Shown here piece after piece: positions 30,401 through 39,317 of a stretch of 64,000 nucleotides of DNA. Below the pieces are notes generated by a model. The model saw nothing but the letters and a program-made list of their open reading frames with translations, searched no databases and was not told where the DNA came from. The DNA comes from Stenotrophomonas sp. UBA2302 (GTDB lineage: Bacteria; Pseudomonadota; Gammaproteobacteria; Xanthomonadales; Xanthomonadaceae): positions 20,005 to 84,004 of the forward strand of contig DDVW01000051.1 of assembly GCA_002345545.1 (NCBI GenBank), given 5' to 3'. Both the position numbers and the translations under genes were made by a program. Positions within the stretch are counted from its first letter, which is position 1; each line of letters opens with the position of its first letter.

Positions 30401-30924
30401 AGAAGAAATACATCGCGATGGTCGCCCTCGCCGGCTGGATCGGCGTCACGGCCTGGCTGGCCTCGATGGTCATCGTCAAACCCGCCGTGCTGTTCCTCGG
30501 CAACAACCTCGACGAAAGCGCCGAGGCCGCCCAGCTGCGGGCCGCGGTACAGCGCAACAAGGCCGTGCTTGAGGTCGCGGGCAAACTGCGCGCCCCGGCG
30601 CCGGCAACAACCGGTGCCGACCTGATCGCCCTTCCCCGCCAGACGCCAAGCTCACCGGTGTTGGAAGGCGAGATGGACACGCTTGGGAACAACGATAGCG
30701 AGCCTGCCAGCCCCACACGCCTGTCACTGATCATCCGCGCCCGGGGCGTGACCAGCGCGATTGTCGACGGCAACCGCGTCCAGGTCGGCAGCCGGCTGCC
30801 CAGCGGCGGCCGGGTGGCTGCCATCGGCGACACATGGCTGCGCCTGCGCCACGTGGACGGTTCGCTACAGACATTGAAGCTGCCCGGTATTGCCGGCGGT
30901 GCGTCGGCAGGAGCCCGGCAGTGA
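30397..30924 (+). CDS. MshK/PilP/GspC-like periplasmic-facing assembly protein
   Basis: A 175-residue bitopic protein beginning at a GTG codon that overlaps the preceding stop. A membrane helix spans about residues 7-29, followed by a disordered Ala/Pro-rich stretch and a small C-terminal beta domain (LIIRARGVTSAIVDGNRVQVGSRLPSGG, shown here only in part: VDGNRVQVGSRLPSGG). This domain is the homology-region type found in MshK, PilP and GspB/GspC, which link the inner-membrane complex to the secretin. Position before the secretin gene supports that job. Confidence 0.6.
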   Translation: MKKKYIAMVALAGWIGVTAWLASMVIVKPAVLFLGNNLDESAEAAQLRAAVQRNKAVLEVAGKLRAPAPATTGADLIALPRQTPSSPVLEGEMDTLGNNDSEPASPTRLSLIIRARGVTSAIVDGNRVQVGSRLPSGGRVAAIGDTWLRLRHVDGSLQTLKLPGIAGGASAGARQ

Positions 30925-31511
30925 CACGCACGTACAAAGTCCTCATCGGACTGGCGCTGGCCGCTGTGCTGCTGGCCGGTGGACTGACACTGCTGAAAAA
31001 ATCACCCGGGCAAAGCACTGCATCTGCAGCGCCGGCAGTTGTGCAGGCACCGGCCGGCTCACAGCCGCCGGAATCCGTGCGCAGCGACATGGCAGGCGAG
31101 CCGGCACCGTGGGAATCGGCGCAGGAGGATGCGACCTCCACATCGGCACGCACGTCGGCATCCCTCCCGGCTGCCAGTCTGCCAAAGGCGCATGCCGCGC
31201 TTTCCATCGCCCAGATGGACCAGCAGATCGCGATGCAGGAAGCGCAAGCCACCGCCATCCTGCAGCAGCTGGATCTGGCGGAGGCGCAGGGGACCTTGCC
31301 ACCGGACCTGAATCCGGAGGCGGTACGTACCAACCTCAAGGTCGCGCTGAAGGCACAGAAGCTGGGGCGTGAGCTGATCGCCTTGACCCAGCAACCCGGC
31401 ACACCGGAGCGCCAGCGGCGCATCGCCCAGATCACGGCCGAGATGACCGCCCTGCAGCACGAATTGCGCAAGGACGTGATGGTTGCCGCGGGTGCAGGTG
31501 AGAAACGATGA
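30921..31511 (+). CDS. Bitopic coiled-coil protein of the pilus operon, unknown role
   Basis: A 196-residue protein read from a GTG that overlaps the previous stop (GTGA). It has a membrane helix at about residues 7-24, an Ala/Pro/Ser-rich linker and a predicted coiled-coil (AQMDQQIAMQEAQATAILQQ and later RRIAQITAEMTALQHELRK). No family was recognised. The longer frame open upstream lies inside the previous gene and is not credible as a start. The protein probably stays in the inner membrane with its helical part in the periplasm, and by context it belongs to the assembly complex. Confidence 0.65.
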   Translation: MTRTYKVLIGLALAAVLLAGGLTLLKKSPGQSTASAAPAVVQAPAGSQPPESVRSDMAGEPAPWESAQEDATSTSARTSASLPAASLPKAHAALSIAQMDQQIAMQEAQATAILQQLDLAEAQGTLPPDLNPEAVRTNLKVALKAQKLGRELIALTQQPGTPERQRRIAQITAEMTALQHELRKDVMVAAGAGEKR

Positions 31512-32290
31512 CGTGCCGGCGGCTGCAAGGGGGATTCAACCTGGTCGAACTGTCGGTGGTGCTGGTCATCCTGGCGCTGCTCAGCGGCGCCGGCAGCCGT
31601 ACCTACGAGCTGGTTTCGCAAGCGCGCGCACAGACGGCCAACAGTTCCCGGTTGATCGAGGCCAACCAGGCGATCCGCAGCTATGTCGCGCGGCACAAGC
31701 GGCTGCCCTGCCCGGACAGCCGCAGCAACGCGCAGATCGCCGCCGGTACGCCGCTGCCGGCTGCCTGTCCGGTCGCCTTGACCAGAGGCTGGTTCCCCTA
31801 CCACGCCGTGGGCATGGAAATGCCGCGCGAAGGCATGCGCTTGTTCTATGGAGTGCAGCGCACCACCGCCGCCGACCTTGTCCAGCCGAAGGAAATCGTT
31901 TCCGGAGAGTTCGCCAGCCTGGATGGTGCCAGCGCGCTGATCGAGTCACTGAAACTGCTCGCCAAGGCGTCGCCCAGCACCGCACTTCCCTATTACAAGC
32001 ATCCGGCACCGCTCGCACCGGACAGCTCGGCGACCGCGGTCATCGATTGCGGGACGGCGGGGGAAACCATCAACCCGGCCTACGTGATCATCGCCCCGGC
32101 AAAGGACCTGGACCGCATCGGCACGATCCATCCGGAGTTCGACGATGAGAACAGCCGCTTCGTCTCCCAGCAAGGCAGCACGTTGTGCTTCGCCCACCCC
32201 AATCGCCCCTCCAGCTTCCGCTATGACGACCTCGTCGTTGTGGAAAGCCCCATCGCGCTGCTCGGCTGGCTGACCCGCCTCGAGCGTTGA
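31508..32290 (+). CDS. Prepilin-like protein with LPCP motif
   Basis: A 260-residue prepilin-like protein. The cleavage site and helix read QGG-FNLVELSVVLVILALLSGAG with Glu5 present; Asn at position 2 is uncommon. After the helix comes IRSYVARHKRLPCPDSRSN, a motif shared with the products of 40003-42609 and 43688-44989. The remaining domain has several Cys. It is probably a minor pilin or pseudopilin. The gene overlaps the previous one by ATGA and lies directly before the secretin gene, an unusual place for a minor pilin. Confidence 0.8.
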   Translation: MTCRRLQGGFNLVELSVVLVILALLSGAGSRTYELVSQARAQTANSSRLIEANQAIRSYVARHKRLPCPDSRSNAQIAAGTPLPAACPVALTRGWFPYHAVGMEMPREGMRLFYGVQRTTAADLVQPKEIVSGEFASLDGASALIESLKLLAKASPSTALPYYKHPAPLAPDSSATAVIDCGTAGETINPAYVIIAPAKDLDRIGTIHPEFDDENSRFVSQQGSTLCFAHPNRPSSFRYDDLVVVESPIALLGWLTRLER

Positions 32291-32322
32291 ACTTCTATCA
32301 ACCGTTTTCCGGGAACACGATC

Positions 32323-34047
32323 ATGACCAGCCATCTCCGCACCGCCCGTCGTCCACAGCAGCACCGCCCCCTGCCCCGCCTGCTGACCGGCGCCATCGGC
32401 ACGCTGCTGCTGGCCGGCTGCGTCAATATGCCGCCGCGCAGCATCCAGGATCTGCCGGAAGTCGAGCACAAGGCGCTCGAACGTACCGGTGATGCGATCC
32501 GCGACGAGTCGGCAAAGCTGTTCGGCGCGCAGGACCGTCGCCAGCAGGCACTGGAGCAACACGCCCCCACCACCACGATCACCACACCGCTGGCCCCGGC
32601 CTACGACCCGCTGGAGCACAGCGTGGTCAGCATCAGCATGTATGACGCCGATGTCGGCCAACTGCTGTGGGCGCTGGCCGGCGAATTGAAGATGAACCTG
32701 ATCGTCGATCCGCGCGTGCTGGAGCAGAAACAGCGTTCGAACCTGCATCTGTCCAACGTCTCCGCGCGCGAGGTGTTCAACCACATTCTCGATGCGTTCG
32801 ACCTGCATGGGGAAACGCGCAATGGAACCCTGGTGGTCAACCAGACCCATGAGCGCATCTTCAACGTCGACATGCTCAACTCGGTCACCTCGCTGGACCT
32901 CTCCGCCGGCGGTGACGTGTTCGGCGCGGGCATGTCCGGCGAAGGCGGCGGGCAGTCGCTGCGCGGCACCCTGACCATGAACGGCAGCATGGGCAAGGAG
33001 AGCGATCCCTACAAGCAGCTGGCTGCGGCACTGGACATCATTCTGGATGCGGAAAAAGCCAAGCAGGCCTCGGCACCGGTCACCGATCCCAACCAGCCCC
33101 GGCCGGCAGCGGCCGCCAGCTACAACCTGGATCCAGGCGTCGGCACGCTGTTCGTACGGGCACGCCCCTCGCAGATGCGCGCGGTCGAGGAGCTGATCGA
33201 GCACAACAAGAAGAAGCTGCGCCGCCAGGTGCTGGTCGAGGCACAGATCCTGGATGTGTCATTGAACGATGACAGCAACTTCGGTGTCGACTGGAACCTG
33301 TTGCGTGACCGCGTGGCCGGCATCTATGGCGACACGGTGGCCACCATCCTGCCGCAAGCCGACAGCACGCTGGCCTACGACGGCCTGACCCGCCTGAACG
33401 CACAGGCGCGCACGATCATGTTCCCCAACCAGACCCTGGGCAGCAACCTGGGCCGCTCGATGGGGCTGAGCTATGCCAGCGACACGTTCTCCGCCGCGGT
33501 GAACGTGCTGCGCGGCTTCGGCAACGTCAAGGTACTGTCCAATCCGAGCGTGCGCGTACGCAACGGCAGCCCGGCCTACCTGAGCGTCGGCACCAGCATC
33601 CGTTACGTCACCAAGTCCACCACCAACTTCTCCAATGCCGGTGGTGGTGGTGCCTTCAACCAGTCATCGGACATCCAGACCGACTCGCTGTTCTCGGGTG
33701 TGGTGATCGGCGTGGCGCCGATGATCCACGACAACGGCAACGTCGAGCTTCTGGTGCATCCGATGCAGACCGAGGTCGATACCAGCAGCCTGCAACTGCG
33801 CGAGTTCCCCAATGGCAACGCGGTGACCCTGCCGCAAGTCAACGTCAAGGGCATCACCACCACGCTCAATATGCGCGATGGCGACACCGTGATGCTGGGT
33901 GGCCTCATCGACCAGAACTCCGGCCTGAATGACAAGGGCATTCCCGGCCTGTCCGATGTGCCGGTATTCGGCCGGATGTTCGGCTCACGTGCCAAGCGCC
34001 ACACCACCCGCGAGCTGGTGCTGGTGCTGAGGGTCAAAGTGCTGTGA
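32323..34047 (+). CDS. MshL-like secretin lipoprotein
   Basis: A 574-residue outer-membrane secretin. The signal peptide ends in the lipobox LLLAGC with lipidated Cys33. An N-domain segment (VVSISMYDADVGQLLWALAGELKMNL, cited in part as DADVGQLLWALAGEL) is followed by RIFNVDMLN and a Gly/Ser-rich loop, features of MshL and related pilus secretins. The C-terminal half holds the secretin barrel with VEAQILDVSLNDD, VLSNPSVRVRNGSPA, the VPVFGRMFGSR segment and ELVLVLRVKVL. The ATG at 32323 is preferred over an upstream TTG. The pore would let the fibre or cargo cross the outer membrane; no separate pilotin was seen, consistent with lipidation. Confidence 0.9.
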   Translation: MTSHLRTARRPQQHRPLPRLLTGAIGTLLLAGCVNMPPRSIQDLPEVEHKALERTGDAIRDESAKLFGAQDRRQQALEQHAPTTTITTPLAPAYDPLEHSVVSISMYDADVGQLLWALAGELKMNLIVDPRVLEQKQRSNLHLSNVSAREVFNHILDAFDLHGETRNGTLVVNQTHERIFNVDMLNSVTSLDLSAGGDVFGAGMSGEGGGQSLRGTLTMNGSMGKESDPYKQLAAALDIILDAEKAKQASAPVTDPNQPRPAAAASYNLDPGVGTLFVRARPSQMRAVEELIEHNKKKLRRQVLVEAQILDVSLNDDSNFGVDWNLLRDRVAGIYGDTVATILPQADSTLAYDGLTRLNAQARTIMFPNQTLGSNLGRSMGLSYASDTFSAAVNVLRGFGNVKVLSNPSVRVRNGSPAYLSVGTSIRYVTKSTTNFSNAGGGGAFNQSSDIQTDSLFSGVVIGVAPMIHDNGNVELLVHPMQTEVDTSSLQLREFPNGNAVTLPQVNVKGITTTLNMRDGDTVMLGGLIDQNSGLNDKGIPGLSDVPVFGRMFGSRAKRHTTRELVLVLRVKVL

Positions 34048-34958
34048 GCATGATCTACGACGCCCTCAGGCACGCGCAGGCCGACTCGACGCCCGCGTCG
34101 AACGTCGTTGGTCCGGTCGCGGCCGTCGGCGTTGCCCGGCGGTCGCGCACGCGCTCAGCCTGGATCGTTTCCGGTCTGGGGGGCGCGGCCTTCGCGGGCA
34201 TCGTGGTGCTTGCGCTGGCCCAGCTCAACAACACGCCCGCAACGATGGCGGAGACGCAAGCGGACGCAGTCGACATCCTGCCAGCGCCAGCAACGGCTGC
34301 CGACAACGCGGTGGCGGCAACTACTGCCGTTGTTCCGGTGGATGCGGCAACAGACCACGCCGCACCACCGCCGCTGCCCGCGCCACTGCCCGCGTTCGCA
34401 ACAGTCCCAGCCCGCCCTGTCACGCCGTTGTCACCCCCCGATCCCACGACGGCCATCGCCCGGGCAACGGTATCGGCAACCACCCCATCCGCCCCGGTTG
34501 CGCCGGCCGCAGGTGAGGAGCTGACCGATATACAAAGCGCGCATCTGCAGATCAACGTGACCCGTGCCGCGGCGACCTCTCCCGCCCCTCTGCATGACGT
34601 GGGCGAGCAGCTGGCAGCACTGGACAGCGCACTGGCCGCCAATGATGTCGAGGCCATCCCGCAACTGCTGGCCACTTTGAGCCGGCAGTTGCCCGGCAAC
34701 AGCCTGACCCTGCTGCGTGCCCGGGCGTGGGCCGCGCATTCGCAAGGCGACGGCGATACCGCTGAAACGCACTACCGCACGATCCTGCGACGCGTTCCCA
34801 ACGACGAACAGGCCGGGGTCAACCTGGCGTTGCTGGAAGCGGCGCGCGGCGACAGCGATGCCGCGCAGGCGCGACTGCGCCGCCTGGCATCACACAACGG
34901 CAACTCGCCGTTGATCGCGCGCGCCATGGACCAGCTCTCCGGGACCGGCCGCCCATGA
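34044..34958 (+). CDS. MshN-like bitopic TPR protein
   Basis: A 304-residue protein with the N-terminal signature MSMIYDALRHAQ, like the MSxIxxAL start of GspB/MshN-type proteins. It is read from a GTG overlapping the secretin stop; an ATG two codons later is the alternative. A membrane helix spans about residues 35-58, followed by a long Ala/Pro/Thr-rich linker. The C-terminal ~110 residues are TPR-like (TLLRARAWAAHSQGDGDTAETHYR, cited in part). MshN helps assemble or stabilise the MSHA apparatus. Its place between secretin and ATPase genes is as in msh clusters. Confidence 0.7.
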   Translation: MSMIYDALRHAQADSTPASNVVGPVAAVGVARRSRTRSAWIVSGLGGAAFAGIVVLALAQLNNTPATMAETQADAVDILPAPATAADNAVAATTAVVPVDAATDHAAPPPLPAPLPAFATVPARPVTPLSPPDPTTAIARATVSATTPSAPVAPAAGEELTDIQSAHLQINVTRAAATSPAPLHDVGEQLAALDSALAANDVEAIPQLLATLSRQLPGNSLTLLRARAWAAHSQGDGDTAETHYRTILRRVPNDEQAGVNLALLEAARGDSDAAQARLRRLASHNGNSPLIARAMDQLSGTGRP

Positions 34959-36349
34959 ACACGGAAATGACCGCCCATCTGCAGCGGCTGGGTCTGTCCC
35001 GCTCGCCGTTTCCACCCACGCCCGACAGCACCGGCTATTTTTCCTCGCCGCAGCTGGAGCGCGACCAGGTCGAGATCGGCCACCGTCTGCGCACGCGCGC
35101 CGGAATCGTGTTGTTGACCGGCGAGATAGGTACCGGCAAGACCACCTTCCTGCGCCGGCTCATCAAGGATCTCGAGCAGGACGGAACCACCGTCTCGCTG
35201 GTGTTCAACACATTCCTGCAGGGGCCGGACCTGCTGGCCGCGGTGCTGCGCGACTTCGGCCTCGCCCCCAGTGGCACCCCGGCCGAAGACATCCAGAGCC
35301 TGAACCGGTTCCTGGTACAGCGCTGGCAGCAGCAGGTGACCTGCGTGCTGATCATCGACGATGCGCAGAACCTGGATATCGCCTCGCTGGAGCTGTTGCG
35401 GCTGCTCACCTGCCTGGAGTCCGAGCAGGAGAAGCTGCTGCAGATCGTCCTTGCCGGGCAGCCGGAACTGCTGACCCTGCTGGCCCGTCCCGAGATCCGC
35501 CAGCTGACCAGCCGCATCACCACCCATGTACAGCTGCAAGGCCTGGATGCCGCCGCCATCGGCCAGTACGTCCGCTTCCGCCTGTCAGCAGCCGGTGCCG
35601 GCGACAGCATCGTGATCGACGACGATGCCGCGCGCGTGCTGCATGCCTACAGCGCCGGCAACCAGCGCCGCATCCACCTGATCATGGACCGCTGTCTGTA
35701 TGGCCTGTACGGCCAGCAGACGCCACGACGCATCGGCGCGGCGCTGGTACACACCGCTGCGGCCGAATCGGGGGTCAGGTCGCCTGCGCCGCGGCGACTG
35801 CCACCGCGCATGGCCATCGCCGCCTCGCTCGGACTGGCCGTGGCCAGTGGCCTGACCTGGGCAGTGATCAGCGCGCTTCCCGACAGTCACGCCTCGCGCC
35901 CGGCAACACCCGCACAGGTGTTGCCTGCGACCTCCGGCACGACCTTGCCCGCGCGGGATCCGGCCTGCGACGGCAACCGTGCGGCTGACACGGTCACCTA
36001 CGCGATCCCGGCCACCACCGCACAGCCCCCCAGCATTCCGCAGAGCTGCATCCACCGCGACGGTGATTACTGGCAGGTGAGCTGGCAGCCGGTCGCCGGG
36101 CGTGCCTCCACCGCCGACGCCCCGGTTCTGGCCCTGCAGCAGGCGTTGCAGAAGGTCGGCCAGTACGACGGCCGGCCCGATGGCGTACTCGGCCCGCTGA
36201 CCCGACGCGCCATCGCCCGTTTGCAACATGCCCACGGGCTGCCCGTCACCGCACAGGTCGATGCCCTTACCGAGCACCTGATCAGCACCCTGCCTCCTTT
36301 CACCACCGCCTCCACGAACACCACGGATGTCCACTCCCATGACCGCTGA
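34955..36349 (+). CDS. ExeA/GspA/MshM-like ATPase with peptidoglycan-binding domain
   Basis: A 464-residue inner-membrane protein. The N-terminal AAA+ domain has the ExeA-type start LGLSRSPFPPTPD, Walker A GEIGTGKTT (about residues 56-64) and Walker B VLIIDDAQNL. A membrane helix follows at about residues 285-305. The periplasmic part ends with a peptidoglycan-binding fold (LQQALQKVGQYDGRPDGVLG, then RRAIARLQHAHGL). Proteins of this design (ExeA) help the secretin pass or assemble in the cell wall. MshM is the counterpart in MSHA clusters but usually lacks the wall-binding part. Confidence 0.85.
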   Translation: MNTEMTAHLQRLGLSRSPFPPTPDSTGYFSSPQLERDQVEIGHRLRTRAGIVLLTGEIGTGKTTFLRRLIKDLEQDGTTVSLVFNTFLQGPDLLAAVLRDFGLAPSGTPAEDIQSLNRFLVQRWQQQVTCVLIIDDAQNLDIASLELLRLLTCLESEQEKLLQIVLAGQPELLTLLARPEIRQLTSRITTHVQLQGLDAAAIGQYVRFRLSAAGAGDSIVIDDDAARVLHAYSAGNQRRIHLIMDRCLYGLYGQQTPRRIGAALVHTAAAESGVRSPAPRRLPPRMAIAASLGLAVASGLTWAVISALPDSHASRPATPAQVLPATSGTTLPARDPACDGNRAADTVTYAIPATTAQPPSIPQSCIHRDGDYWQVSWQPVAGRASTADAPVLALQQALQKVGQYDGRPDGVLGPLTRRAIARLQHAHGLPVTAQVDALTEHLISTLPPFTTASTNTTDVHSHDR

Positions 36350-38051
36350 CACACGCATTCCCTCGGCGACCGCAAACAACACGCAAGGGCTGGTGAGCCT
36401 GGAGCAGGCCAAGCTGGGCGTGCTGCTCAACGAACAGGGGTTGCTGGACCCGATCCAGCTGCATTACGCGCGGCAGAAAAACCTGGTCGAACAGACCAGC
36501 TTCGGTCGTCTGCTGATCCGCCACGGTCTTGCCAACGAATCGGACATCGTCCGCACCCACGCCGAAATGCAGGGCATCGACTTCGCGCCGGTGGAGACGC
36601 TGCCGATCCCCGATCCACGCATCCTGGCGATGTTCAACCGCGAGCTGTGCCAGATGCGGCAGTTCCTGCCGCTGCGCCGCAACGAGGACATGCTGGAAGT
36701 GCTGCTCGGCGATGCCGACCAGGCCGCGGTGGCGCAGCTGGTCCTGCAGCGCTCCGGGCTGCGCTGCCACTTCATCCAGGGCGAGTACGGCAAGGTCGCG
36801 CGACTGATCCGCCAGACCTACTACTTCGCGCAGAACCCGATCGAAACGCTGCTGGAAAAGGAAATCCGCCGCCTGGCGGTCGACAACGACCACGCCTACA
36901 GCCCGGAGAAGCTGCTCGACTATCTGCTCCACCTTGCCGTGCGCGAGCGCACCACCGATATCCATATCGCCCCGTCCGAGCACAGCCTGCACGTGCTGTT
37001 CCGCGTCGACGGCGTGTTGCGGCCGATGTGGGCCATGCCCAATTCGCTGGCCCGCCTGCTCGGTTACATCAAGCTCTCCGCGGAGATGGATATCTCCGAG
37101 CAGCGCCGCCCGCAGGACGGCAGCTTCCGCGCCACGGTGCTTGATTCACCGCTCACGGTGCGTGTTTCCACCCTGATCACCGATTCCGGCGAGCGTATGG
37201 TGATGCGCCTGCTGCCCGAGCAGAGCGATCTGGCCGGGCTCGAGGAAATGGGCTTCTTTCCGGAAGATGTCACCCTGCTGGAACGCCTGTTCGCCAAACC
37301 CGCCGGGCTGATCCTGATCACCGGCCCCACCGGCTCGGGCAAGAGCTCCTCGCTGCATGCCGCCCTGCGCATGCAGTCCCTGATCGAACGCAACGTGCTC
37401 ACGGTTGAAGACCCGATCGAGTACCGCGTGCCCGGCGCCGGTCAGACCGAAGTCAACCGCCGTGCCGGTTACGAATTCGGCTCGGCCCTGCGCCACTTCC
37501 TGCGCCATGACCCGGATGTCATCCTGCTGGGCGAAATGCGCGATGCCGAAACCGCCCAGGCGGCGGTCGAGGCCGCTGCCACCGGTCATCTGGTGCTGTC
37601 CACCCTGCACGTCACCACGGTATTTGGTGTGGTGCCGCGCCTGCGTCCGCTGGGTCTGGAAGCCCAGGTGATCGCCGACAACCTGCTGGCAGTGGTCAAC
37701 CAGCGACTGGTCCGCCAGGTCTGCCCGTTCTGCGCCACGGAATCCGCCTTCACCGAATCCGAATGCCAATGGCTGGATGTGCCCCTGGGAACCAGCGGCC
37801 GCCGCGGCACCGGTTGTGATCGCTGTCGTGGCAGCGGCTACTACGGCCGTCTTCCGGTCTACGACATCATGATCGTCGACGAGCAGCTGGCCAACGGCAT
37901 CGCCGATGACATCAACCGCGAAGGCCTGCGCAACCTGGCCATGTCGGCCGGCTTCCGCAGCATTGAAAGTATCGCCCGCCGTCGCATCCTCTCCGGCCAG
38001 ACCACCACCGAGGAGATCCTCCGCGTGGTCGGCATCGGGCCCACGCCATGA
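36327..38051 (+). CDS. MshE/GspE/PilB-like assembly ATPase
   Basis: A 574-residue secretion/pilus-extension ATPase. The N-terminal part (about residues 25-110) has the MshEN layout, with KLGVLL and FGRLLIRHGLANE, but the expected Arg and Gln of the c-di-GMP motif are not conserved. The core has Walker A GPTGSGKSS (about residue 333), the Asp box region, the Walker B-type VILLGEMRDAETA, and a His box (TGHLVLSTLHV). A zinc tetracysteine (CPFC and CDRCRG) is intact. It energises polymerisation of pilin subunits. The start overlaps the previous gene by 23 bp; an ATG four codons later would reduce the overlap to 11 bp. Confidence 0.92.
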   Translation: MSTPMTADTRIPSATANNTQGLVSLEQAKLGVLLNEQGLLDPIQLHYARQKNLVEQTSFGRLLIRHGLANESDIVRTHAEMQGIDFAPVETLPIPDPRILAMFNRELCQMRQFLPLRRNEDMLEVLLGDADQAAVAQLVLQRSGLRCHFIQGEYGKVARLIRQTYYFAQNPIETLLEKEIRRLAVDNDHAYSPEKLLDYLLHLAVRERTTDIHIAPSEHSLHVLFRVDGVLRPMWAMPNSLARLLGYIKLSAEMDISEQRRPQDGSFRATVLDSPLTVRVSTLITDSGERMVMRLLPEQSDLAGLEEMGFFPEDVTLLERLFAKPAGLILITGPTGSGKSSSLHAALRMQSLIERNVLTVEDPIEYRVPGAGQTEVNRRAGYEFGSALRHFLRHDPDVILLGEMRDAETAQAAVEAAATGHLVLSTLHVTTVFGVVPRLRPLGLEAQVIADNLLAVVNQRLVRQVCPFCATESAFTESECQWLDVPLGTSGRRGTGCDRCRGSGYYGRLPVYDIMIVDEQLANGIADDINREGLRNLAMSAGFRSIESIARRRILSGQTTTEEILRVVGIGPTP

Positions 38052-39304
38052 ACGTCTATTACTACAAGCTGCTGCTGTCCAACGGCCGGGTGAAAAGCGG
38101 CATCACCCAGCTGGCGGTCGAGCATGACGCTTCGGCCCGGATATGGCTGGAAAAGAACTTCGATGCGGTGGTGATCACCCTTACCCGGTTCCCCGGCTGG
38201 CTGGCGGAGACGCAGCGGTCGCTGTCGCACCTGGTGAAGCCGACCATCAAGCCGATCGAGCTGTCCGGCATGCTGCAGGACCTGGCGGTAATGACCAGCA
38301 GCGGCATTCCGGTGATGGAGGCATTGCGCGCGGTGGCCAATGAGGTCGGCCAGGGCCGCACTTCCAATGCGGCCAAGCTGGCACGGCGCATGCTGGAAGA
38401 GCTGGATGCCGGCGCATCGCTGAGCGAGGCGTTCGCCCGCTATCCGGACGCGTTCCCGGAGACCGTGCGCAACCTGATCATGATCGGCGACGAAACCGGC
38501 TCCATGGACCTGATGCTCAAGGAGGCCGCCGAGCACATCGAGCGTATTTCACGGATGACCGCCGATACCAAGCAGGCGTTGATCTATCCGGTGTTCGTGT
38601 TCTCGGCGATCATCGCCGCCGGCGGCTTCTGGATCTACTACGTCGTCCCCAATCTGGCCGACCTCTTCAAGCAGATGAATGCCAAGCTGCCACCGCTCAC
38701 GGTGGCGGTGATGGCCGGCTCGGAATGGTTGATCTCGAATTTCGGCTACATCTTCATTGGCCTGGTCGCACTGGTCTTCACGCTCTGGGTGACCTGGCGC
38801 TACAGCCGGAAGTTCCGTCGCGCCATCCACTACACCCTGCACAAGTTGCCGATCGCCAAGACGATCATGTTCTCTTCGGGACTGGCGTTCTTCACCGAAT
38901 ACATGTCGCTGCTGATCCGTGCCGGCGTGGACATGGTGTCCAGCCTGCAGGTGATGGAACGGGCGATGCGCGACGAGTATTACCGCGACCGCATCATCGC
39001 CATCCGCCAGGTGCTTGAACGCGGCGACCGGGTGTCCTCGGCGATGCGCCAGGTCGGCGGCTTCCCCTCGATGATGGTGCGGATGATCAGCGTCGGCGAA
39101 GACACCGGCACCCTGGACAGCCAGTTCTCGCGGCTGTCCGAGGAATACAGCCTGCGCCTGCAGCGGCTGATCACCAACCTCTCGGAAATCATCAAGCCCG
39201 TCGTCGTGCTGTTTGGCGGCGGGATGTTCATTTTCCTGATTGTTGCCCTGCTTCTGCCGGTCTATGACCTGGTGCAGAAGGCGATCAGCTCACCCGCGCT
39301 TTAA
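38048..39304 (+). CDS. GspF/PilC/MshG-like inner-membrane platform protein
   Basis: A 418-residue polytopic protein with two T2SSF domains. The first includes LAVMTSSGIPVMEALRAVA and FPETVRNLIMIGDETGSMD; the second has LAFFTEYMSLLIRAGVDMV and VRMISVGEDTGTLD. Hydrophobic segments occur near residues 180-200, 230-255 and 385-408. This protein is the base on which the ATPase turns pilin extraction into fibre growth. It overlaps the ATPase gene by ATGA, so the two should be made in balanced amounts. Confidence 0.93.
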   Translation: MNVYYYKLLLSNGRVKSGITQLAVEHDASARIWLEKNFDAVVITLTRFPGWLAETQRSLSHLVKPTIKPIELSGMLQDLAVMTSSGIPVMEALRAVANEVGQGRTSNAAKLARRMLEELDAGASLSEAFARYPDAFPETVRNLIMIGDETGSMDLMLKEAAEHIERISRMTADTKQALIYPVFVFSAIIAAGGFWIYYVVPNLADLFKQMNAKLPPLTVAVMAGSEWLISNFGYIFIGLVALVFTLWVTWRYSRKFRRAIHYTLHKLPIAKTIMFSSGLAFFTEYMSLLIRAGVDMVSSLQVMERAMRDEYYRDRIIAIRQVLERGDRVSSAMRQVGGFPSMMVRMISVGEDTGTLDSQFSRLSEEYSLRLQRLITNLSEIIKPVVVLFGGGMFIFLIVALLLPVYDLVQKAISSPAL

Positions 39305-39317
39305 GGAACCCTCTGTC

